From Acanthochromis polyacanthus (taxonomy: Eukaryota > Chordata > Actinopteri > Pomacentridae), in NCBI RefSeq assembly GCF_021347895.1, contig NC_067120.1, forward strand, positions 21,003,361 to 21,067,360: a stretch of 64,000 nucleotides of DNA, given 5' to 3'. Shown here piece after piece: positions 28,201 through 47,670 of the stretch; the stretch's first letter is position 1, and the number at the start of each line of letters is the position of its first letter. Below the pieces are notes generated by a model. That model saw only the letters and a program-made list of their open reading frames with translations, was not told the origin of the DNA and searched no databases. Position numbers and translations under genes: made by a program.

Positions 28201-31200
28201 TTTCTTCTCCCTTTGCAATTTTGCTAAAGCCTCTTCTTCCATGCGGAGGGCTTCCTCTTTACCCACAGTCCCCTTTGGCTGGGGGACATCCAGCTTAAAC
28301 CCATTACCACTTGATATCTGGGCCATTCTGTCAAGTAGAAGGTGCCATGAGCATGACAGCTGCTAAGTCAGTGTGGCCCAAAGAATTGTGGAGAAAGTCT
28401 TTAAACACCTAAAAAGAAAGGGAAAGAAAATTTTGGATAAATGACTTTTAGAGGTGGTCAAACAGAGTCAAAGCAGGAAATCAGGAGTCAGGATCAAACC
28501 ATCAGCCATGCAATTACCACCCAAGGGGAACTGCATGGCTGATGTAATGTACATCCAAAACCACCCAAAAGCAACAAATGCCTGCATAGAATACAGTTTG
28601 TTTGTTTGTAGTTCTTCAGTAAAAGTTTCCCTAGGCTTTGTTGAGCATGATTTGATTGCTTATTGATCAACCACCGTTTGTCACATATGCACAGCCACTA
28701 ATTACTTCTGCTTGATTTGGAGCCAAGGACATCAGTTAGGTCACATAACTGTCAAAGGCTACACTACAAGCATCACATTTGAATTGACATTAGATCACAG
28801 CAAGCTCTGCTCTCTTCATATACTTTTGTGCTGTACATTTTGACATCACGAGGTGAACATTCCAATTGTTTAACTAAGCAGCCGGATGGACCACATACCA
28901 CTAAAAAGAAAAGACTACATCAAACAACTGCACAATATGATTTATAACAAGGAGGTGACATATGACTCACCTCACTTATTGACATGCTGTCACCTTTCAA
29001 ATCTGGGTGCCACTGTGCAAGACAGAAGCTAATTTATTTTCTTAAATGATTAATCTCTCAATTATTTTTTTCTACTAATCACTTAATCATTTTCTTTATA
29101 AACTATGAAAAATACATGAAAGACGCGCATAATGACCTCATCATCATACTACTTGTTTTTAACCATACAATCTCCATTCTTGATAATCAAAACTATTCAT
29201 GGTTAGCTTACAACAACAGGAATCGTATCCCACGTCTATGACATGAGAAAAACATTGCTGCAAAGAGTGTTTTGTGATCCTAAAATGACACAGCGCCTAC
29301 TCAAAGCAACCATTCATCGGACGATCACAGCCCCAGGGTTGAGTGAGTTCCTTCTCTCCCCAGGCGTCACCGGCCTCTCCTGAGCTTCCCCTCCCATTGT
29401 GGTGAAGACTGGCTGTGCTGGGGCTCAGGCTAGCCTAACACTATTGTGCAGCTGAGGAATTTGGCATGCTAAACAGTCCAACGGGTCTCTCTCTCTCTCT
29501 TCCTCTGGCTTTCTTTCATTCTGTTAGCATTATGTTAGCATCACGGCCCAAGATTGTCTTATCAGCTGTGCGAACACCAGCGGGCAGCGACAATGTGGCT
29601 GCATTCATTAAGCATTTTACTCGGAGAGCTTAGAGCCAACTTTGCCAAGAACACTGCTTGGGGAAACTAAATGCAGACAGAAAGTCATCATCCTTGGGTG
29701 CATGCTGTCATTGGATGGCTAAATTGTCTGAAGAAATGTCATGCGCTCTCACAAAAGATCTGTGCATTACTGATTTTTGCACCCAGCAAGAATGCATGCT
29801 CTGACAGATTGCGGCTTTGCATTTAAACTGCCTGCTTATAAGGATAGAAATCAAAGGGTGAGCGTCCTTTAACTGCCAAAAGTCAGAGCACTGAGCACTC
29901 AACAGTAGCTACTTCCTTATTCTCGACGTAAACATTGAGTTAATTTGAGAAAGTGCTAATATGATTGAAATTGGCTTTAGTCTTGGTTTTCTCAACTATT
30001 CTGCACAATAGATTATTGCAGATTGGGCAATTTGATTCCAATTCAAGGCAGATTCAGAACCTTTAACTGAGGAGATTCAACAAGACTGATCCTGAATCAA
30101 CATAGCCATATGTTACAGTTCATATATGGCAAGACCAGACACACAAGAAAAGAAAAATGTCTGATCCTCCGGCCTCTAAATCCTCAATTCAACATTTGAG
30201 CATAACCATAGCACTGTCAAAGTGTTCAGAAGATAGAAACTGCCCTAGCCACGCACCTAAAATGAAAATTCTTACTTAAGTGAAAAGGTTTATGGATATA
30301 AAAGTCACCATTAATGGAATCGCACAAGAGTGTGGAGAATTCTCTGATCTTTTTTGCATGATGGTTTGACAAAACGACCATCATATTTTTAAACCCTACA
30401 CATACAATTTACTTTCACTTCTCCTTTAAGTATCTTTATCGTGCAGTATTATACTGTGGAAATTCTTAATAAGCTTGTGTATCCACTGACGGTCCTGATA
30501 GGGCTGAATCTGTTCATCAAAGATATAAAAGTCTCCGCAATATAAGTATATTCATAACATCTATGAACACAACTTTACACACATTGTTATCTTCTGAAAC
30601 TTTAGAACATCCTGCAGAGTTTATAATATTGTTTGAATGGTTTGAACAATGCTTGGCTGCAAAGTGTGGCCTAAGGTTGCACTCATATTTTGAGTTCACA
30701 CCTAATGAAAATGAGAGACAGTTTATTTTTTCATAACAACTGTGCAAAAGTACACAAGTTAGCAAAACACAGAGCAGCTGATCAAAGTACAGCAAAACAT
30801 CTTTACAAAGGAAAATAAGTAACCAGGTCCTAAATATAGATGTGTAAGTTGTGTTTGGTGGCTCAAGAAAAGGCCAGGTTGTCTCCTAAAACACTATCTG
30901 GAAAGGGAAATAAATGACTAACAGGAGCATGTTGGAGCACCAGAGAGCCAAAATGTCCAATGTTGCCCACTTGGCCTCAATCTGACCAAATAAACTGTAC
31001 AGATGCAAAACTGTGCTTACTCTTATAACTACTGAATCCTGCATCTGCATTCACAAATGCACACAAAACAATAAAAGGCCCAGATTTATCCCATCTTTTA
31101 AAATATAAGACCTTTAGTTGAACACTGGATTGCACATTGACAGACGAGCAGCAGAACATGCAATTACTGCTCATATTCAGTTCCTGTTCAGATTGTATTC

Positions 31201-32240
31201 TTACAGTGTTCAGAACAGAGTGTCTTCTCTGGTTAGCTTTATTCTAAGGAGGACTCAAGGTTGATATTCAGACTCCACAATGTTAATGCTGTCTGAAAAC
31301 CTCCACTTTTCCTGGATTAACTGTTGGGAGAACACAATGTTTCATTTGATCATAAGTGATGCTAACTAACTTCAATCTTGTTCTCAGCCCATATTGTATT
31401 TTTTGTTAAAAAAAATAAATATGGAAGACTATAGGAATACAATCGATGGAAGCATGTTTGTCATAACACAATCAACTAACGCTGAAAAATAAGCTTTTTA
31501 GCCTTCAGAACACATTATTTATACTCAGCCCAGCTAGCTAGCTAACCCCTCGGCTGATGCTCACCTGATACCAAGTGATGTGTATTGTCAATAAGTAATT
31601 AACGTTTGCTGTTTTTACACTTTACGCATTTTAAAATAAAAGCTTTACTGTTCTTAATACGAGATATCAGTGACTTATAACAAGTACAAGTAAGAAAGTT
31701 GCAAATTAACCCAGCTAGGCCGATGAAATGTCTCTTCTTAATACTCCAAGAGCGGGTTTTTGGAACTTTAACTTTGTTGGATGCTAAGTTAGCCGCTAAA
31801 CCTGCTAAAACTGAACACACAATAAGCGAACGTACCGTTCACACAAACATTAAACCGACTAAATTCAGCTCAACAACGATAATTTACACGGCTGCTCACT
31901 ACTTGGTAGGACACTGATTTAATAATTTAAAAGTACCCAGACAACTGCTCTGGTCCTGCCAACTACCCACAACAAGGAAGAAGCGCAGCTTTTCTCAAAC
32001 GGGAAACGCTGGGGAACGACGAAGCCACAACAGCGGATTTCAGGCGACTCCGAGCTGAAACTTTTACCCTCAGACAAGCACTGTAAAACGGCTTACTCCT
32101 CACCTTTCAGCGGTGCGGTGTTTGGAGCCATTTTTCCTGCAGCTGCATTTTTCCATCCACTTGCACAGAGGAGACGTCAGTTCCTGCTGAGGTGGTTGCT
32201 GGAGGTTTGGTTGGACACAGTTGGATAATGTTCCTGCTCG
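593..32240 (-). CDS. pik3c2a: pik3c2a, class II PI 3-kinase C2-alpha, 5' part (gene-level entry)
   Basis: The encoded enzyme phosphorylates the 3-OH of PI and PI4P and works at clathrin-coated pits, endosomes and the ciliary base (family knowledge). I joined 13 coding exons whose phases all agree; they give 876 codons, about half of the usual ~1,690. Seen here: the MAQISS start; an acidic segment ending in EKLLLDD; a Ser/Pro-rich stretch with a [16 protein letters not shown] block; the FDWLDLDPL motif; a Ras-binding domain (about residues 425-515) with [11 protein letters not shown]; a YHNQV segment; and the first C2 domain (about 720-876) with [11 protein letters not shown] and [12 protein letters not shown]. 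The helical, kinase, PX and last C2 domains lie beyond position 1. Introns range from 135 bp to 10.7 kb. The gene is divergent from nucb2, the same neighbour as in mammals. I am sure of the identity; the exact 5' end is inferred. Confidence 0.96.
1052..1219 (-). CDS. pik3c2a: pik3c2a exon 13, C2 domain (residues 781-837)
   Basis: Acceptor CCAAAG, which lacks the usual pyrimidine before AG, and donor CG|GTGAGG. The peptide includes [17 protein letters not shown] and [18 protein letters not shown] followed by MPLFDFRR, a signature stretch of class II PI3K C2 domains. Confidence 0.95.
1281..1349 (+). repeat. AGGAG/TCTCC pentanucleotide tandem repeat in pik3c2a intron 12
   Basis: About 13 to 14 copies of AGGAG fill half of a 135-base intron. 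Read on the gene's strand it is a C/U-rich array beginning a few bases after the exon 12 donor. Confidence 0.95.
1355..1477 (-). CDS. pik3c2a: pik3c2a exon 12, C2 domain (residues 740-781)
   Basis: Acceptor GTTTCAG and donor CT|GTAAGT. The peptide contains [20 protein letters not shown] and [15 protein letters not shown], strands of the PI3K C2 domain. The following intron is only 135 bases and half of it is a TCTCC tandem repeat starting just after the donor. Confidence 0.95.
1780..1905 (+). repeat. Possible LINE 3'-end fragment (teleost RTE/Rex-type tail)
   Basis: A short TAGATAGAT run is followed by a sequence resembling 'cattgatcctgtagaggggaaat', here split by changes. This pattern is common at the 3' ends of teleost Rex/RTE-type LINE fragments. 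The match is from memory of the motif style and is weak. Confidence 0.3.
4211..4244 (+). repeat. (CA)n microsatellite
   Basis: About 17 uninterrupted CA units in pik3c2a intron 11. The rest of this intron (1,478-5,178) shows no gene or structure I can identify. Confidence 0.97.
5179..5419 (-). CDS. pik3c2a: pik3c2a exon 11, into the C2 domain (residues 660-740)
   Basis: Acceptor TGACAG and donor AG|GTAAAC. The peptide has [20 protein letters not shown], a variable Ser/Pro-rich loop, then [19 protein letters not shown], which opens the PI3K C2 domain. The phase agrees with exons 10 and 12. Confidence 0.93.
5622..5655 (-). CDS. pik3c2a: pik3c2a exon 10, 34-base microexon (residues 649-660)
   Basis: It is bounded by TTTCCAG and G|GTAGGT and encodes [11 protein letters not shown] plus one base. 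Without it, exon 9 joined to exon 11 would read a stop at once (GTG TGA). With it, the frame continues into GVTSPVEES, so both the splice sites and the frame require it. The peptide is a short Ser-rich loop before the C2 domain. Confidence 0.85.
5755..5901 (-). CDS. pik3c2a: pik3c2a exon 9 (residues 600-648)
   Basis: Acceptor CATTCAG and donor AAG|GTAGGC. The peptide includes [19 protein letters not shown] and [13 protein letters not shown], a conserved helical linker. It is in phase 0 at both ends. Confidence 0.93.
6444..6507 (-). CDS. pik3c2a: pik3c2a exon 8 (residues 578-599)
   Basis: A 64-base exon with acceptor TTTGCAG and donor GAG|GTACGT. It encodes [21 protein letters not shown], with the YHNQV motif of the class II linker. 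The TIR element at 6,673-7,371 lies only 166 bases upstream of its acceptor. Confidence 0.9.
6673..7371. mobile_element. TIR element (hAT-like MITE) in pik3c2a intron 7
   Basis: It begins CAGGGTTCTCGCCAG and ends with the exact reverse complement, a perfect 15-bp terminal inverted repeat. Near the 5' end are about three tandem copies of a 21-bp unit around TTACGCTGCCATAACGGCC. The CAGGG terminus suggests a non-autonomous hAT element, but I could not find a matching 8-bp duplication in the flanks. A solo LTR is nested inside (6,822-7,140). No transposase is encoded. Confidence 0.75.
6822..7140 (+). mobile_element. Solo LTR nested in the TIR element
   Basis: It begins TGTTATGAG and ends GGGCTAACA, the TG...CA ends of an LTR. 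A 4-bp duplication CTGT flanks it (6,818-6,821 and 7,141-7,144). The interrupted host sequence is recoverable because an unbroken copy, GATTACGCTGTGATTAGGG, occurs about 50 bases upstream (6,770). It contains an AATAAA at 7,015-7,020, which gives the plus orientation. No internal gag or pol region is present. Family is unknown; the 4-bp duplication would fit a Ty3/gypsy-type element. Confidence 0.75.
7557..7636 (-). CDS. pik3c2a: pik3c2a exon 7 (residues 552-578)
   Basis: Acceptor TTCTTAG and donor AG|GTGTGA. The peptide [20 protein letters not shown] matches the linker after the Ras-binding domain. The GTGTGA donor departs somewhat from consensus, but the phase agrees with exon 8. Confidence 0.88.
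7881..7992 (-). CDS. pik3c2a: pik3c2a exon 6, end of Ras-binding domain (residues 514-551)
   Basis: Acceptor GCCACAG and donor ACT|GTAAGT. The peptide contains [18 protein letters not shown], the conserved end of the domain, then [14 protein letters not shown]. It ends in phase 0. Confidence 0.94.
9530..9650 (-). CDS. pik3c2a: pik3c2a exon 5, Ras-binding domain (residues 474-514)
   Basis: Acceptor CCTTCAG and donor AA|GTGAGT. The peptide includes [17 protein letters not shown] and [12 protein letters not shown], the core of the Ras-binding domain. The phase joins cleanly with exons 4 and 6. Confidence 0.95.
9651..12900. other. Part of pik3c2a intron 4, no recognised feature
   Basis: This 3.2-kb stretch holds purine- and pyrimidine-rich runs (9,650-9,780; 11,580-11,800; 12,105-12,400) but no gene, RNA or mobile element that I can recognise. 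Confidence 0.6.
12901..13775. mobile_element. TA-flanked MITE with imperfect TIRs in pik3c2a intron 4
   Basis: The ends CTGTGGTTCCTTG and the reverse complement of CGAGGGACCACTG match with a few mismatches, and a TA dinucleotide flanks each end. Near the right end are 'gagcccgcgaaaagtaaac' and 'gatatggcgagggacc', typical of the fish 'cagtggtccctcgc' family, probably a non-autonomous Tc1/mariner (pogo/Tigger-like) element. No transposase ORF is visible. Confidence 0.7.
14630..14790 (-). CDS. pik3c2a: pik3c2a exon 4, start of Ras-binding domain (residues 420-474)
   Basis: Acceptor CCACCAG and donor G|GTAAGC. The peptide contains [14 protein letters not shown] and SVKVSIEI followed by QPVTFTCD, the conserved opening of the class II PI3K Ras-binding domain. 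The exon ends after the first base of a codon, and exon 5 completes it. Confidence 0.94.
16167..16204 (+). promoter_or_regulatory. Two tandem CTCF-like motifs
   Basis: The 12-mer CTGTAGGTGGCG occurs twice, at about 16,168 and 16,191, 23 bases apart in the same orientation. The core AGGTGGCG(C) resembles the vertebrate CTCF consensus. Resemblance only; no binding evidence. Confidence 0.35.
16378..16469 (-). CDS. pik3c2a: pik3c2a exon 3 (residues 390-420)
   Basis: Acceptor CTGCAG and donor GC|GTAAGA. The exon encodes an acidic linker with [18 protein letters not shown], which corresponds to the family segment just before the Ras-binding domain. It begins in phase 0, matching exon 2, and ends with two bases of a codon that exon 4 completes. 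It stands alone between introns of 10.7 kb and 1.6 kb. Confidence 0.9.
16470..27159. other. pik3c2a intron 2, 10.7 kb
   Basis: I see no coding exon here on either strand. It holds an interrupted CA array at 19,142-19,207, scattered homopolymers and A/G-rich runs (18,890-19,040; 23,400-23,620). Dispersed repeats that I do not recognise may be present. Confidence 0.6.
19142..19207 (+). repeat. Interrupted (CA)n microsatellite
   Basis: CA units broken by CAGA and CATTCAAA, in pik3c2a intron 2. Confidence 0.9.
27160..28408 (-). CDS. pik3c2a: pik3c2a exon 2, first coding exon (residues 1-389)
   Basis: The acceptor is a run of T then AG before 28408 and the donor is CAG|GTAGGA at 27159. The initiator ATG is 28326-28324, and 82 bases of 5'UTR precede it. 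The exon encodes the disordered N-terminal extension that binds clathrin in this family: an acidic [13 protein letters not shown] segment, a long Ser/Pro/Gln-rich region, the [16 protein letters not shown] block and the FDWLDLDPL motif. It ends in phase 0. A seven-codon upstream ORF lies directly before the start codon. Confidence 0.96.
28331..28354 (-). promoter_or_regulatory. Seven-codon upstream ORF in the pik3c2a 5'UTR
   Basis: On the minus strand ATG CTC ATG GCA CCT TCT ACT TGA ends four bases before the main ATG (28,326). It contains two upstream ATGs. Such a close stop permits reinitiation at the main start, so it may lower or regulate translation. Seen in sequence; the effect is inferred. 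Confidence 0.6.
28409..32103. other. pik3c2a intron 1, 3.7 kb
   Basis: No coding exon seen. Near its 3' end lies a perfect 13-bp hairpin (28,500-28,544). A pyrimidine-rich run is at 29,486-29,515. Confidence 0.65.
28500..28544. repeat. Perfect 13-bp inverted repeat (hairpin)
   Basis: CATCAGCCATGCA at 28,500-28,512 pairs exactly with TGCATGGCTGATG at 28,532-28,544 across a 19-base loop. It lies 92 bases upstream of pik3c2a exon 2, inside intron 1. Confidence 0.9.
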
Positions 32241-32340
32241 GATGGATGCATTTGAGGTCGGGTCACCGGGAGAGCAGCGCCGCCGTGTGGAGCACAGCGG
32301 CCGGTGTCCCCATAAATCACGGTGTCAACTGTGACGGATG
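31950..32340 (-). promoter_or_regulatory. pik3c2a promoter region, CpG-containing
   Basis: This stretch of about 400 bases is richer in G, C and CpG than the rest of the surrounding 10 kb, and it surrounds the inferred first exon. It has no TATA box or other clear core element, which fits a dispersed housekeeping-type start. A GATA tetranucleotide array begins about 100 bases upstream (32,444). Confidence 0.45.
32104..32240 (-). other. pik3c2a: pik3c2a exon 1 (non-coding) and transcription start region
   Basis: On the minus strand a good donor (AAAG then GTGAGG) ends at 32104. It lies in a locally GC-rich stretch with several CpGs (about 31,970-32,330), unlike the surrounding AT-rich DNA. 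No start codon in frame with the protein is needed here, because the initiator Met lies in exon 2. The upstream limit of the exon is a guess; no TATA box was seen. Confidence 0.6.
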
Positions 32341-32443
32341 AGCAATAGTTATATACAGCGTAACAACATTATAACTCCTCAATAAAATGATGCTGATTTC
32401 TGCCTATTTAACAGAGAATTTTGACCTAACTTGGTTTGATATC

Positions 32444-32536
<93 letters not shown>
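32444..32536 (+). repeat. (GATA)n tetranucleotide array
   Basis: About 23 uninterrupted GATA units between the pik3c2a promoter and the intergenic repeats. Confidence 0.97.
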
Positions 32537-32959
32537 CATACATTTTGTTGGTTTGCAGTTATTATTTTTGGAATGCTTTACTTAAACTACTAAAAAGTAA
32601 TAGAAAAATCAGTATACTAAAATGCTGCTATGCACTGTATACAAACAGTATTTTATTGACATGATTATAGCAACATTCATGTAAATTTCATATACAATTA
32701 ACATGTATATATGTTGTAATTGATATAATTATATACATTTACTTAAGTGCTGTGAGCTACTTTGGAACTATTTTGGAATACATTAATTTACTAATTCTTT
32801 ATGTACTTTAAACTTCAAACTCCATTACATTTCATTAGGAAATACCATGTATTTAAGAGGTACACTTACTGACCACATTGCTAGTCAATATATGAAAAAA
32901 ATGTACATGTCCATGTCCAAAAAATGAAAAACAATCATTATCATCACCATTATCTGTAC

Positions 32960-33295
32960 ACCTCTTAATCCTCATTAGGGGCTGGAGTCTATCCCAGCTG
33001 ACTTGGGGCAAAGGCAAGGGACACCCTGGACAGGTCAGCAGTTTATCGCAGGGCTACATGTACAGACAAACAATCACACTCACATTCACACCTACAGGCA
33101 ATTTACAAAAAATCAGTTTACCACTACATGTTTTTGGACTGTGGGAGGAAGCAGGAGTACCCGGATAAAACCCACGCATGCACAGGGAGAACATGCCAAC
33201 TCCATGCAGAAAGATCCCGGGAAGGCCGGAACGCAAATTGGGATCTTCTAGCTGCAAGGTAACAATGCTAACCACTACTCCACTGTGCAGCCAGA
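32960..33295 (-). repeat. Teleost dispersed repeat ('tttttggactgtgggagga' family)
   Basis: It contains the landmark strings 'acaccctggacaggtc', 'cacactcacattcacacct', 'tttttggactgtgggagga', 'cccacgcatgcacagggag' and 'aacatgc', all of which recur in many fish genomes in this order. The element has no coding capacity. Its class is not settled from the sequence alone; orientation is arbitrary. Confidence 0.75.
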
Positions 33296-33899
33296 AAATC
33301 AATGAGTATACAACAACTCTATTACTCACCGAACACAAATGCAGTTTTTCATTTACACAGTTACTGCAATGTTCATTCAAATTGCTTATAGATTATACTG
33401 TTTTGTCTATTTTAGTTTAACGCTCAGCAATTTCATTCAATTACAATGCCTTTAAAAATGTATTAACCCCTCTTAGGAGTTTTCCCTTTAACTGCTTTTT
33501 AACATTGAATCTTGATGAATATAAGTTGGATGTTTTGACAAGAACTTACAAAAAAATGCAACAGATACAGATTTCTACAAAATAAATTATCTAAAAGATA
33601 AAATAAATAATAAGCCACTGCATAATATTCCCCTCCTTGACGTCAGTATTTAGCAGATGCACCTTTGGTTGCAATTATAGCACTGAGTCTGTATGGATAG
33701 ATTTCAGTAAGCTTTGCCCATCTGGACACTGCAATTTTACTATATACTTATTTGTAAAACTGCTCAAGGTGGAATTATGGTCTAGTCTATTGGCTAAAAT
33801 AGTAAATTTTGGTCTCATCAAATCAAACAATCCATAAAATGTTTCGCTTTACTTCAGAGGCTCCAACAGGCCTTATGGTGAACCACAGTCCGGACAACA

Positions 33900-33965
33900 C
33901 CAGTCAAAAGTTTGGACACAGCAGCTCATTCAAATGAATGAGAAAATGTGTCCAAACTTTTAACT
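33900..33965. repeat. Short mariner-type palindrome
   Basis: CAGTCAAAAGTTTGGACACA is followed after about 25 bases by TGTGTCCAAACTTTTAACTA, an inverted repeat with two changes. It is the well-known form of a tiny fish mariner MITE. Confidence 0.7.
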
Positions 33966-33974
33966 AGTTTTGTA

Positions 33975-35183
33975 CACCAATCAGGCATAACATTGTGACT
34001 ACTGACAGGTGAAGTGAATAACACTAATTATCTCTTCGTCATGGCACGTGCTAATGGTTTGGATATATATTTTATATACACATTATGATAACGCTTTGTC
34101 CTCAAAGTTTATGTGTTAGAAGCAAGAGAAATGGGCAAGTGTAAGGATTCAGACAAGTTTGAAAATGACCAAATTGCAATGACTAGATGACTGGGTCAGA
34201 GCATCTCCAAAACTACAGCTCTTGTGGGGTGTTCCTGGTCTGCAGTGGTCAGAATCTATCAAAAATGGTCCTATGAAGGAACCAATGACAGGGTGATGGG
34301 CGGCTAAGGCTCACTGATGCATGTGGGGAGCAAAGGCTGCCCGTGTGGTCTGATCCAACAGACAAACTACTGTTGCTCATATTGCTGAAGAAGTTAATGC
34401 TGGTTCTGACAGAAAGGTGTCAGAATACACAGAGCATTGCAGTTTGTTGCATATGGGGCCGCATAGCTGCAGATAGTCAGGATGTCCATGATACACCACC
34501 GAAAGTGCCAACAATGGGCACGTGAGTATCAGAACTGGACCACAGAACAATGGAAGAAGGTGGCCTGGTCTGATTAGTCATGTTTTCGTTTACATCCACT
34601 GGATGGCCGGTTGCATGTGGGTCACTTATCTTGAGACCACATGGCACCAAGATGTACTATGGAAAGAAGGCAAGCCGGTGGAGTCAGTGTGATGCTTTGG
34701 GCAATGTTCTTCTGGGAAACCTTGGGTCCTACCATCCATGTGGATGTTGTTTTGACACCTACCACCTACCTAAGCATTGTTGGAGACTATGTGCACTGTT
34801 TCAAGGAAACGGTACTCCCTGATGGCTTTGGCCTCTTTCAGCAGGATAATGTGCCATGCCACAAAGAAAAATGGTTCAGGAATGGTGTGAGGAGCACAAC
34901 AACAAGTTTGAAGTGCTGATTTGGCCTCCAACTTCCTCAGATCTCAATCCAATCAAACATTTGTGGGATGTGGTGGAAAAACAAGTCCAATCCATTGACG
35001 CCCCTCCTCCCATCTTCTAGGACTTAAAGGCTCTGCTGCTGACATCTTGGTGTCAGATACCACAGCACACTTTCAGAGGTCTAGTGAAGTCCATACCTCG
35101 ACAAGTCAGGGCTGTTTTGACAGCAAAAGGGGGACCAACACACAATATTAGACAGATGGTCATAATGTTATGACTGATTTGTG
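33975..35183 (+). mobile_element. Degenerate Tc1-like transposon, 1.2 kb
   Basis: TA dinucleotides flank both ends. The imperfect TIRs begin CACCAATCAGGCATAACAT and, in reverse, CACAAATCAGTCATAACAT. The plus strand carries transposase remnants broken by many stops and shifts: MGKCKDSDKFENDQ near 34,133, GGVSVMLWAMFFWETLGP near 34,680, LFQQDNVPCHKEK near 34,837, then a shifted PDLNPIKHLWDVVE segment near 34,935. It is inactive. Confidence 0.85.
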
Positions 35184-35399
35184 TAATATGAGATTTTTTC
35201 TACAGTGGCTTTCTCTTTGCTACTCTGCCATAAAGCTTTGACTGGTGAAGAACCCAGTACATCACAATCACTGACATACATTTACTGCAGTCAGATGTTC
35301 TGTGCTGCACTAACTGTGTGTCTTTGACCGACAGTTGGCTGCATCTGTGTTGAATTAGGTGAATCATTAATTGACAGCACTTTGGTCACTTTGTAGAAA

Positions 35400-36220
35400 T
35401 CCATGTTCGCTTTGACATGAAAAGTTTTTTTTTATTATTTAAGAAAATTCTTGTCCAAAAAATGCAATCAAACTGACCATGAGTAAATGTGCTGAAAAGC
35501 TTTAACAAGAAAGAATGTTTATGGGGTTTAACGCTGTTTTATAGACACTGTAAGCTAATTAAGTTCAATTTTTGAATACTTGACTTCTTTATTTCTATTT
35601 ACAGCCTCTTTAAACTTTAGAGGTCATAACATTTTAATTATTGTTACTTTAAATGTATTTAACAGATACAGTCACTAGTTGGTTGTGAAAATCCCTGGTG
35701 AAGGATCAAAAAAAGTTTATCTTATTTTATCTTACATTATCTGTTAGTAGTTACATGAAAATGCATCTTACACTGTAATGCAAGCAGTTGTGGCTTACAT
35801 TAGCTGTATTTTTTTACTTGTCTAAATTTTAAATAGAGGAGTTTTACTTTTTGTATTGTTACGCTGTTATGGCAGTTTTAGCTTCAAACAAGATCTAAAT
35901 GCTTTCTCTACCCATGTTAGTCCTTCATTTACGTTATACTGTTGTGCAACCCTGTAACCAGGCTGCACAAGTGTATATAGTAGAAAATGTAAGAAGTTAA
36001 AATATAAAAAAAACAATTGAATTAATAATATTTAAAATCTGTTCTATTTTGACTGCATCTCTGTTTACCAGTATTGTTAGATCAGGTGCATCCTCCACTA
36101 TTTTTCCATTCTATTTTCATTAGAATACAATTACTGCACGGCCCTGTGCTGTAGTGTGCAGAAATATGATTAAATATGAGTAATCCAGTCAAAACTGTGA
36201 GTGATGTTGCTCTTTCTTAC
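35400..36220. other. AT-rich intergenic stretch, nothing recognised
   Basis: No gene or repeat that I can name; simple A- and T-rich sequence upstream of the nucb2 promoter. Confidence 0.6.
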
Positions 36221-36224
36221 GCTA

Positions 36225-36600
36225 ACTCCGCCCTCGTCTGGTTGACTGAACGCCACGTACAGTTTTGGCTCAACGCACCTTAAGCCACGGGCTGAGGCTG
36301 ATACGATTTGACTGACAGCTGTACCGTCCAATCAGCTCTCAACGCGACTGTTTTGTAAAGAAAGTGTACTTTCTCTATCCAATCAGAGCGGCCAGAGGCG
36401 GGACGTTGCCATGGTGAACACAGCCTTTTTTCCTGTAGGTTGTGGCCACAGGACTAGAGGCTTGTACTGGTGGTGAGACAGATGACAGCTGTAAACAAGC
36501 CCCGGTGAAGCTCAGGACCTTTGAGGAGCAGTCAGCGGTGAAAACTCGGTGAGGAATAAGAAGAGGAACTCAAAGTAAGCACCACTTTACTAGTAACTGT
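36225..36600 (+). promoter_or_regulatory. nucb2: nucb2 promoter and non-coding exon 1
   Basis: Two CCAATCA boxes (36,328-36,334 and 36,379-36,385, 51 bases apart) are typical NF-Y sites. A GGCGGG box follows at about 36,398. The stretch is CpG-containing, unlike its flanks. Exon 1 probably ends at one of two donors, G|GTGAGG (36,548) or AAA|GTAAGC (36,574); I cannot tell which. The start site itself is not defined. Confidence 0.6.
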
Positions 36601-37139
36601 TATTTTACACAAACTGTAATTTAATAACGCAAATAACTAAATATAAAGCGGCTTGTTTTGTCACTTCTGTCTGATAATGAATTAGCTTCCATCCTCAACC
36701 CAAAATCCTCACGAAACCACCTGCTGTTTGAATCACACACTTGTCATTCTGTGTGTTCGTCATTCATTGTGAGCTACAGGTTCACAACTACTAAGTTCTT
36801 AAGGCTGAAGTGCTGCTCTGTCTTCCATATGTCTTTATCCTCCAAACACGTGTGCTGCACACTGTTTTACTTGTGGTTGAGATGCTTGTAGGATTAAGAA
36901 TGACTTGCTTAGCTTCTTTTCCATTTTGACTCCAGGTGAAGGTGCAGCTTGTACCCTTGTAGCGATGCCTGATAAACTGAGAGTGTTGTCTTTTCTAGAG
37001 ATAAAACACCTGCTGGAGCTGCCTTGCCTCCACACACTGAATACTGGCACCGTGATGCATCATTGTTCATTTAGGCAGAAAATTGTAATGTATCCTAGTA
37101 ACTTACTTTTTTTTTTTTTGGCTCGTCTGTTTCATATAG

Positions 37140-47670
<10,531 letters not shown>

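Larger units (their letters stand above)
33450..35400 (-). mobile_element. Old Tc1-like relic, split by a second element
   Basis: The left part (about 33,450-33,890) has 'agcagatgcacctttggtt' and 'tctggacactgcaatttta', which correspond in reverse to the C-terminal end of a Tc1 transposase gene and its 3' side. The right part (about 35,190-35,330) has 'tggctttctctttgctactc', which belongs further upstream in the same type of gene. Between them sit a small palindrome and another Tc1 relic. No open frame survives. Boundaries are approximate. Confidence 0.5.
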
